Assembly: GCA_001466705.2 (NCBI GenBank)
Contig: LATX02000228.1
Location: forward strand, 1-64,000
Source of the DNA: Moniliophthora roreri
Lineage: Eukaryota; Basidiomycota; Agaricomycetes; Agaricales; Marasmiaceae
Length of the DNA stretch: 64,000 bases
Direction: 5' to 3'
The position numbers and the translations under genes were made by a program. Below are positions 57,080 to 64,000 of the stretch, in pieces. The first letter of the stretch is position 1, and the number at the start of each line of letters is the position of its first letter. The notes beneath the pieces are model-generated. The model was not told the DNA's origin and did no database searches. It worked only from the letters and a program-made list of their open reading frames with translations.

Positions 57080-57455
57080 TTGATAGCCAACCTATTAAGG
57101 TTTAGGCATCACATAATAGGACAAGACACTACTGAAGCAAACAAATCCCTTGACAAGAGAACAACAGATTGAAAAGAATATTACTGAAGTGGAAGCAAGA
57201 CAGTGTACTTTACAAACTCAGTTGATATCAAACTCTGGTGGACAAGCAATCCCACCATTAACTTGTCAATCCCACAGACAGATACTGACCCCATTGCCAT
57301 CACAATCACTACTGAAGCAGTATTAGGAAGAGACTCTAGCTCAAGAATCTGAAACAAAGAAAATCTTGACTCCAGAATTCACAGTGCTTATCATTGAAGA
57401 AGAAGACTCTGAACTATTGTTATTCGGAAAGACATCCACAAGAGAAGAATTATTA

Positions 57456-58511
57456 ATGCCAGATATCTCCTTCAACTTGCCTGAAGGACAAGATCCATTT
57501 CAGAGGCTTCTCAAAGCACTGAAAACCAGCCCCAGAACAAACACGCTGAAGCCACTTACAGAGATGTCCAAAGATAAGAAACCACAAGGGAGTAAGCCAA
57601 AGCCAGAACCCAAACCAGAGGAAACAACCATTGGGTCAATGGTACAAGTAGTATCTGATGACAAAGAAATTAAAGCTGTGCTACCCATGCTATTCACAGG
57701 AGAACAAAAGGACACAAAAAAGTTTCTCTTAGAAGTGCAGCTATACATCATGTTGAACCCCAAAGCATTCAAGAACAACAGGTTGAAGGAGTTATTTATG
57801 CTCTCCTACATGCAAGAAGGCCCAGGGCAGTTTTGGAAGAACAAGAAAATGGAATTGCTCCTGGCTGAGGAAGATCCAACTAAAGCCCCCCCATGGAAGG
57901 AATTTCTTGAAGAGTTCAAAACATCATTCAAACTCCTGAATGTTGAACTTGATGCCCAGATGAAGCTTCAAGATCTAAAGATAAAGGAACATGCCAATGA
58001 ATACACCTATCAGTTCTAATATCTGGCAGATCAGACTGGATACAATGAAACAGCTCAGATTGAAGCATTTAAACAAGGCTTGCTGAGAAGTCTCATGATG
58101 AAAATTATGACTAGGCCAGAGGGAAAGCCAGAAAACATAAAGGACTAGATGAACATGGCTATCCTCTACAATGAGACTTGGAAACAAGCACAGCAGTATG
58201 GCAAGAGGTGGGACAAAGATAACAGACAGTCCCAACGGTCTTTCTGAAAGAAGAGTGAAGTCTCCATAAAGAGGATCAGCAAAGAAGATAGGAAGGAGTA
58301 CATGATGAAGAGGTTATGTTTCCAGTGTGGGAAAGGTGGTCATAGGGTAAAAGATTGCCCTGATAAGGCAAAGAAGAAAGAATCAAAGAAAGAGGAGTTG
58401 AAGAAGATGACAAATGAAGAACAATATGTGAAGATCTGGGCTCTTGTTAACAATTAGCCAAAAGAAGAAAAGGAGCTCCTTCTTGACTTAATGGAGCAAG
58501 AGGGTTTTTGA
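57456..58511 (+). pseudogene. gypsy-3 gag
   Basis: ATG 57456 (MPDISFNLPEG); the frame is open from 57366. Capsid part LFTGEQKDTKKFLLEVQLYI aligns with gypsy-2 EGDRKNTKRFLMEVEIYL. Stops at 58017 (TAA), 58147 (TAG), 58243 (TGA) and 58455 (TAG) break it. Zinc knuckle CFQCGKGGHRVKDC follows at 58317. It ends MEQEGF then TGA (58509-58511), the same C-terminus as gypsy-2, with the heptamer just before. Confidence 0.8.
58502..58508 (+). promoter_or_regulatory. gypsy-3 -1 frameshift heptamer GGGTTTT
   Basis: Reads G GGT TTT TGA in the gag frame; the -1 frame continues GFLKRQKSM into protease. Confidence 0.75.
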
Positions 58512-58977
58512 AAAGGCAGAAGAGTATGACATCTCCACCACTGATAACAATCTCACACTTTGTACTAGCTATGATTGATCAAAATTCCATGCACATTCCT
58601 CTCAAGTACAAAGTGGGAAATGAAATCATCAAAATGAAAGCCCTTCTAGACTCAGGAGCAGAAGGAAGATTCATAAATCCTGACTTTGCTCAAACTCTGA
58701 AAAAGAAATGAGATATGCTTCTAAAGAAGATAAAAGTCTTTAATATTGATGGAACCCCAAACAAGACAGCCTGGATCTCACACTCTGTTAAACTCTCATT
58801 CTCTATAGGAATGAAAGAATTCCATAAAGACTTCTTGATCTCAGGACTAGGGGAAGAAAAGGTCATTCTAGGACTCCTCTGGTTATGAGCTCATAACCTG
58901 ATAGTTGATTGGGAGATGGGAGAAGTGAAATTCCCACCACTCAGGAAGATCATGATCAGACACTAGAGATACCTGAA
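58508..58977 (+). pseudogene. gypsy-3 pol N-terminus (protease)
   Basis: PPLITISHFVLAMIDQNSMH aligns with gypsy-2 PPPITILNVVLAKQTQNSMH; protease ALLDSGAEGRFI. After a TGA at about 58709 the frame goes on through FNIDGTPNKTAWIS and GLGEEKVILGLLWL, then stops again and ends at the foldback element. Confidence 0.8.
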
Positions 58978-59440
58978 CTTTTTGAAAAGTACTTGATAGT
59001 TATCACCATAACAATTGTATTACTGGGTGATAACTTATGACAGCACTTTTGAAAAACTACAAATACTTTTTAATTAGTATGGTGCACTTTTTTGGGTTTT
59101 TTAATCTCTGGAAACTTGCTGCTCTGCTTATTGGGTTTCCCAGAGGGTGTGGGAATCAAATACCTAGCTGGGAAACCCAATAAGCAGAGCAGCAAGTTTC
59201 CAGAGATTAAAAAACCCAAAAAAGTGCACCATACTAATTAAAAAGTATTTGTAGTTTTTCAAAAGTGCTGTCATAAGTTATCACCAATAAGCAGAGCAGC
59301 AAGTCTCCAGAGATTAAAAAACCCAAAAAACTGCACTATACTAATTAAAAAGTATTTGTAGTTTTTCAAAAGTGCTGTCATAAGTTATCACCCAGTAATA
59401 CAATTGCTGTAGTGATAACTATCAAGTACTTTTCAAAAAG
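58978..59440. mobile_element. Foldback/MITE element with long terminal inverted repeats
   Basis: The left end ctttttgaaaagtacttgat is the reverse complement of the right end at 59421-59440. Inverted similarity continues inward for more than 150 bp (gggtgataacttatgacag, aatctctggaaacttgctg). Part of the right arm is present twice in tandem (about 59166-59283 and 59284-59400). No coding capacity. Exact target duplication not identified; flanks are ctgaa and aattt. Confidence 0.75.
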
Positions 59441-60023
59441 AATTTGAATATCAGCTGTCCCATCAGTCCAACAACTCAGGTTATGAAGACTGGCTACACA
59501 ATATGTGATCTCCTCTCCTACATGGTTTTGAACCAGAATGCCAGCCATGCCATCAAACTCAATCTGAACACAAGAACCAACACCCAGCACAGCCTCAGTC
59601 AGACACCAACCCTTCTCCTCCTTGAGAAAGTCCACAAGAGATTAAGAAGCATGAAGAATGGCAAAAGTGGGCTATTAAGGCCAAGGCAGAGTATGAATGG
59701 AAAAGCAAGGGGAAGAAGAGTACTAAGGACAAGATTGAGGTGGTAGGGAAGGATGGAACAAAAGTCAAGGTACCATTCATTACACAGACAAGGCAGTCAT
59801 AGGTATTCCTTATTTGTTGCTCTTACCTTTGCTGACACACTTCTTAGATATCAGTTACTCAAAGTTGTTCATGTTGCTGGCAACTCATATATGTGCTCAA
59901 TAGGCATGGACCTCAATTGAATCCTGCTCCTTTTCCAACTCAGTCTTCAAGCTGATCCAATCTTTTCCAAGAACACATCCAATAACATTTCTGATATCCA
60001 CCAAACTGTAACTAAAGATAAGG

Positions 60024-60533
60024 ATGATGAAGATCCTGAGGATGATACCCTTTTTGATATCATGTATGTGTATATATGCTATTATTGCAGCAGATACTGA
60101 CCATTTTTACAGTCCCAATGAAATGAAAACTGACTATCTCACTGCTTATAGGGATATGTGGGGCCACTTTCCAGAACTACATACTAACCTTGTCAACTGC
60201 ATTGTCTATGATGATGAGGAAATGCTTACTGTCCTCATCAATATGGTGCATGCATCTGTTCACATATTACTGCTTTCTATGATCAAGTCTCTTCAGTTCA
60301 GAGAAGGCTTCCATCAAGCATGCAAAAACAACTCCCTCAAGCTCAAGAAAAAGGCCCTGCAATATCTTCTCATGAATCTCCAAGTGGAAATAGACAATAA
60401 ATGCTGTGATCCACACATTGACCCATCCAATAAACATGATCATGGACTGATGAAGATGTTCAAAAACCTATGCCTCTACTATGAAAACATGAGGCCTGTA
60501 GTGCCAAAATACCCTCAAAAAAGGTATATATAA
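60024..60533 (+). CDS. Uncharacterised transposon ORF, copy 1
   Basis: 169 residues (MMKILRMIPFLISCMCIYAI start), with no internal stop despite the decayed surroundings. The first 25 residues are hydrophobic and may be read out of a longer upstream frame rather than be a signal peptide. The body is charged and helical (DMWGHFPELHTNLVN, REGFHQACKNNSLKLKKKAL). No family recognised. An identical translation occurs at 62199-62708. Confidence 0.4.
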   Translation: MMKILRMIPFLISCMCIYAIIAADTDHFYSPNEMKTDYLTAYRDMWGHFPELHTNLVNCIVYDDEEMLTVLINMVHASVHILLLSMIKSLQFREGFHQACKNNSLKLKKKALQYLLMNLQVEIDNKCCDPHIDPSNKHDHGLMKMFKNLCLYYENMRPVVPKYPQKRYI

Positions 60534-60622
60534 GTTCTTGATTCTCAGTTTTGTTTGTGAGTTGGTTTGGCATGGTTCACTGTTACTGCAACATCAAGAA
60601 TAATTCTCAATGCCTCACTTGG

Positions 60623-61009
60623 TGTTATGTTACTTGCACAGCAATGACGACAACTCAACACCGCTAAGCAAAGCGACGTTTAAGTGACAAGGTTCAAGTT
60701 AGAGTTCAACAACTCAACAGTAGGTAGAACCTTCTGCTAGTTGTCTAAGTTCAGTCATGGCTTTGCAAGGTATAGAGTGAATTAACCAGGTCAAGCTAGA
60801 GATCCTGTCTCTGCTTGAGCACTTAAATAGGTACAACCAAACTAGTATCTACCATATGTGTATATAGTGATGAAGTCAGTGATTGCTAATAAATAGCGAC
60901 GTTATTGGCATATATATAGAAGTACAGTAGAAAGGAAGAAGGGAACTGGGAAGGTGTAGTAAGTTCAAGGGGAAAGGGAAGCATAAGAAAAAGTAAGGGT
61001 AACGTAACA
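60623..61009 (-). repeat. Solo gypsy LTR, minus strand
   Basis: 387 bp, tgttatgtta to aacgtaaca on the plus strand; read on the minus strand it begins tgttacgtta and carries the agcttgacctggttaatt block and a TATTTAA-like box (acctatttaagtgctc). The flanks cttgg (60618-60622) and ctcag (61010-61014) are a diverged 5-bp duplication. The equivalent place in the copy at 62784 and at 45040 has no insertion. It still contains CG dinucleotides. Confidence 0.85.
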
Positions 61010-61815
61010 CTCAGTAGTTCAGAGATGATTGCCTTCAAAACAACTTCTCAGATCAAGAATGGGTGTTTGTTTTGTATAATATTTATTGGTTTTGTGGTTT
61101 TATTAATCACTTTGAAAGCAAAACTGGTATAAGGTTTAACCAGAAACTGCCCAAAGATTAAACTTCTTCTAAGTGAGAACAAAGGTACCTCTTGTACCTG
61201 AATATAGCCCTCTTAGCTATGTTCTGCAACAATTCTCAAGAGGACAAATCTTCTAGACACTGCTAGCCTGAAACCCTCTCTGATTCACGTCGAAACACCA
61301 GACTATACTGATGTACATCAGCTACCCTCTTAGTAGACTGATACAATGTTTCTCTTATCAGAAAACACACCTCTTGTGTTAAAAACTAAGCTCTTCCTAG
61401 CTTTTATTTATATCTCTGGTTTGGGTTACAATTTCAGGTCTCAACTAGCCTGCACCTCTTGCACAACTAAATAAGCTAGGGCCTGATAATATAGCAAACC
61501 TAGAAAAGACCCAATTTTATTTGATTTACATTACTTTTGAATCAGAGCACTTTGATATGACATGAGATAATGGGTAATAAGAACTAGAGTAAGCCCAGTC
61601 TGCTAGTCATTGCCTTAGAGAAGCTACAGTGTGTTAGAAAGTACAAAGAGCTATATGATATGCTATACAGAGGTGTCTAAGCTGTACATTCTGACTTATC
61701 TATGTATCAGATCTGAAGCAGATCACTCCTGAAACCTGTAGGGAACCTAACTATAACCATACAAACATGTTGGCTAGTTAACTGAGCTCTCTCAAAGTGC
61801 TATCAATGGGATTTT

Positions 61816-61816
61816 N
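61816..61816. other. Assembly gap between two copies of the AT-rich element
   Basis: Copies on both sides differ by substitutions and by the solo LTR, so they are distinct loci or haplotypes rather than an exact overlap. Confidence 0.9.
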
Positions 61817-63597
61817 TTAAGAAGCATGAAGAATGGCAAAAGTGGGCTATTAAGGCCAAGGCAGAGTATGAATGGAAAAGCAAGGGGAAGAAGAGTACTA
61901 AGGACAAGATTGAGGTGGTAGGGAAGGATGGAACAAAAGTCAAGGTACCATTCATTACACAGACAAGGCAGTCATAGGTATTCCTTATTTGTTGCTCTTA
62001 CCTTTGCTGACACACTTCTTAGATATCAGTTACTCAAAGTTGTTCATGTTGCTGGCAACTCATATATGTGCTCAATAGGCATGGACCTCAATTGAATCCT
62101 GCTCCTTTTCCAACTCAGTCTTCAAGCTGATCCAATCTTTTCCAAGAACACATCCAATAACATTTCTGATATCCACCAAACTGTAACTAAAGATAAGGAT
62201 GATGAAGATCCTGAGGATGATACCCTTTTTGATATCATGTATGTGTATATATGCTATTATTGCAGCAGATACTGACCATTTTTACAGTCCCAATGAAATG
62301 AAAACTGACTATCTCACTGCTTATAGGGATATGTGGGGCCACTTTCCAGAACTACATACTAACCTTGTCAACTGCATTGTCTATGATGATGAGGAAATGC
62401 TTACTGTCCTCATCAATATGGTGCATGCATCTGTTCACATATTACTGCTTTCTATGATCAAGTCTCTTCAGTTCAGAGAAGGCTTCCATCAAGCATGCAA
62501 AAACAACTCCCTCAAGCTCAAGAAAAAGGCCCTGCAATATCTTCTCATGAATCTCCAAGTGGAAATAGACAATAAATGCTGTGATCCACACATTGACCCA
62601 TCCAATAAACATGATCATGGACTGATGAAGATGTTCAAAAACCTATGCCTCTACTATGAAAACATGAGGCCTGTAGTGCCAAAATACCCTCAAAAAAGGT
62701 ATATATAAGTTCTTGATTCTCAGTTTTGTTTGTGAGTTGGTTTGGTGTGGTTCACTGTTACTGCAATGTCAAGAATAATTCTCAATGTATTGCTTGGTAG
62801 TTCAGAGACGAATGCCTTCAAAACAACTTCTCAGATCGAGATTGGTGTTTGTTTGGTATAATATTTATTGGTTTGTAGTTTTATTAATCACTTTGAAAGC
62901 AAATACCAGTATATTTTCGACCAGAAACTGCCCAAAGAATAAACTTCTTCTAAGTGAGAACAAAGGTACCTCTTGTACCTGAATATAGCCCTCTTAGCTA
63001 TGTTCTGCAACAATTCTCAAGAGGACAAATCTTCTAGACACTGCTAGCCTGAAACCCTCTCTGATTCACGTCAAAACACCAGACTATACTGATGCACATC
63101 AGCTACCCTCTTAGTAGACTGATACAATGTTTCTCTTATCAGAAAACACACCTCTTGTGTTAAAAACTAAGTTCTTCCTAGCTTTTATTTATATCTCTGG
63201 TTTGGGTTACAATTTCAGGTCTCAACTAGCCTGCACCTCTTGCACAACTAAATAAGCTAGGGCCTGATAATATAGCAAACCTAGAAAAGACCCAATTTTA
63301 TTTGATTTACATTACTTTTGAATCAGAGCACTTTGATATGACATGAGATAATGGGTAATAAGAACTAGAGTAAGCCCAGTCTGCTAGTCATTGCCTTAGA
63401 GAAGCTACAGTGTGTTAGAAAGTACAAAGAGCTATATGATATGCTATACAGAGGTGTCTAAGCTGTACATTCTGACTTATCTATGTATCAGATCTGAAGC
63501 AGATCACTCCTGAAACCTGTAGGGAACCTAACTATAACCATACAAACATGTTGGCTAGTTAACTAAGCTCTCTCAAAGTGCTATCAATGGGATTTTT
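61817..63597 (+). mobile_element. AT-rich multicopy element, copy 2, without solo LTR
   Basis: Matches 59642-61815 apart from the missing LTR and scattered changes between 62740 and 63000. The part after 63260 (gggcctgataatatagcaaa onwards) also matches. Confidence 0.7.
62199..62708 (+). CDS. Uncharacterised transposon ORF, copy 2
   Basis: Translation identical to 60024-60533. See that entry; the function is unknown. Confidence 0.4.
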   Translation: MMKILRMIPFLISCMCIYAIIAADTDHFYSPNEMKTDYLTAYRDMWGHFPELHTNLVNCIVYDDEEMLTVLINMVHASVHILLLSMIKSLQFREGFHQACKNNSLKLKKKALQYLLMNLQVEIDNKCCDPHIDPSNKHDHGLMKMFKNLCLYYENMRPVVPKYPQKRYI

Positions 63598-64000
63598 CAA
63601 TTTATTCACTTTTCTATGACATCTGCAAAGTGCAACATGCAGTCATACAGTACAGAGGTACTTAGAGAAGACATCAGAACAGAGAGATGACTTGGAAAGG
63701 AACAATCAGAACAATCAGACAATGGAATTCAATATGCAGATCAGAATCAAAGCAGATGATCTCTTAATAAAGAGTTCTAACATGGTGCAAACAGATGAAA
63801 TTACTTAACAAGAGGCAATGCAGCCTCAGAACAAGTGTAGCTACATGACTACAGATACAATGAGACATATAATTGATATCTAAGGAATGCAAAGTCCTAG
63901 ATAAGATCAAGAACAAATTATCAAAGAAGACAGGAACAGGAACAGTATGTTCCAGCCTCAGAAGCTTTGAAACCCAGATATTGGTGAAGATGCTCAAAAA
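63598..64000. other. AT-rich sequence to window end
   Basis: No gene. The last 15 bases (gaagatgctcaaaaa) match the beginning of the shared block at 44876, so another copy probably starts at the edge. Confidence 0.5.

Larger units (their letters stand above)
56632..58977 (+). mobile_element. gypsy-3: decayed 5' part of a related gypsy element
   Basis: 5' LTR, priming site, gag and the beginning of pol (protease) are present; the copy ends where a foldback element begins at 58978, and RT to chromodomain are missing. CG is rare, so it is older than gypsy-2. It inserted into the Plavaka-like remnant; the 5 bp left of the LTR are ttctc. Confidence 0.85.
59441..61815 (+). mobile_element. AT-rich multicopy element, copy 1, carrying a solo LTR
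   Basis: The part from 59642 is repeated after the gap at 61816 (offset 2175 up to the solo LTR, 1781 after it). Plus frames include IKKHEEWQKWAIKAKAEYEW (59640) and the 169-residue frame below. The 3' part from about 60464 is shared with 44881-45660. Class of element not recognised. Confidence 0.65.

Noticed and set aside
60024..60100. Signal peptide on the 169-residue ORF
   Set aside because: The hydrophobic start probably comes from reading an internal part of an older element frame; transposon proteins are not expected to be secreted.
1..64000. CRISPR array, bacterial operons, riboswitches
   Set aside because: Introns, LTR elements and eukaryotic proteins show a fungal genome; no regularly spaced direct repeats of the CRISPR kind were seen.

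Overview
The window reads as a basidiomycete (Agaricomycete-type) genome scaffold. Host genes carry several 50-70 bp GT-AG introns. The mobile elements are typical of mushrooms: chromodomain Ty3/gypsy elements, a copia element, a Plavaka-like transposase remnant, a DUF6589-like remnant and a DUF6535 pseudogene. The assembly contains thirteen single-N gaps, most of them flanked by repeated sequence. Much of the apparent tandem repetition (8.2-13.5 kb, 43.0-47.2 kb, 59.6-63.6 kb) is therefore contig-end overlap or unresolved repeat copies, not proven biology.

Layout. 1-4192: the 3' end of a chromodomain gypsy element (gypsy-1), with pol C-terminus, an extra downstream ORF open in two frames, and the 3' LTR, inserted into a minus-strand copia element. 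4193-13487: that copia element, with an unusually long Cys-containing region between gag and protease, plus several partial gag copies. 13488-36700: the host gene island. In order it holds an MFS drug-type exporter flanked by inverted repeats, SUMO, an alpha/beta hydrolase with an 11-nt exon carrying the catalytic serine, a large Ser/Pro-rich helical (BAR-like) protein divergent from an atypical cyclin, a coiled-coil protein, a tail-anchored RING-like protein, a DUF6535 pseudogene and a small secreted protein with two CFEM domains. 36989-43363: a complete gypsy element (gypsy-2) with LTRs and a perfect GAGGC target duplication, its pol broken almost only by TGA at expected Arg codons. 43364-64000: old, AT-rich, CpG-poor transposon debris containing a third gypsy copy (gypsy-3), a foldback/MITE element and a solo LTR.

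The most interesting signals concern the gypsy elements. Each visible LTR carries tcagcttgacct about 32 bp after a TATTTAA box, and in gypsy-2 and gypsy-3 the sequence next to the LTR is its exact complement, as expected for Tf1-like self-primed reverse transcription. Gag and pol are joined by the slippery heptamer GGGTTTT directly before the gag stop in both elements. Downstream of pol sits an accessory ORF encoding Cys-rich, zinc-finger-like proteins. Short motifs of these proteins (Y[VM]C[KR]xC[YF], HPDV[IM]DK, FCGM) recur inside the copia central region. All function statements are from reading motifs; no database search was run.
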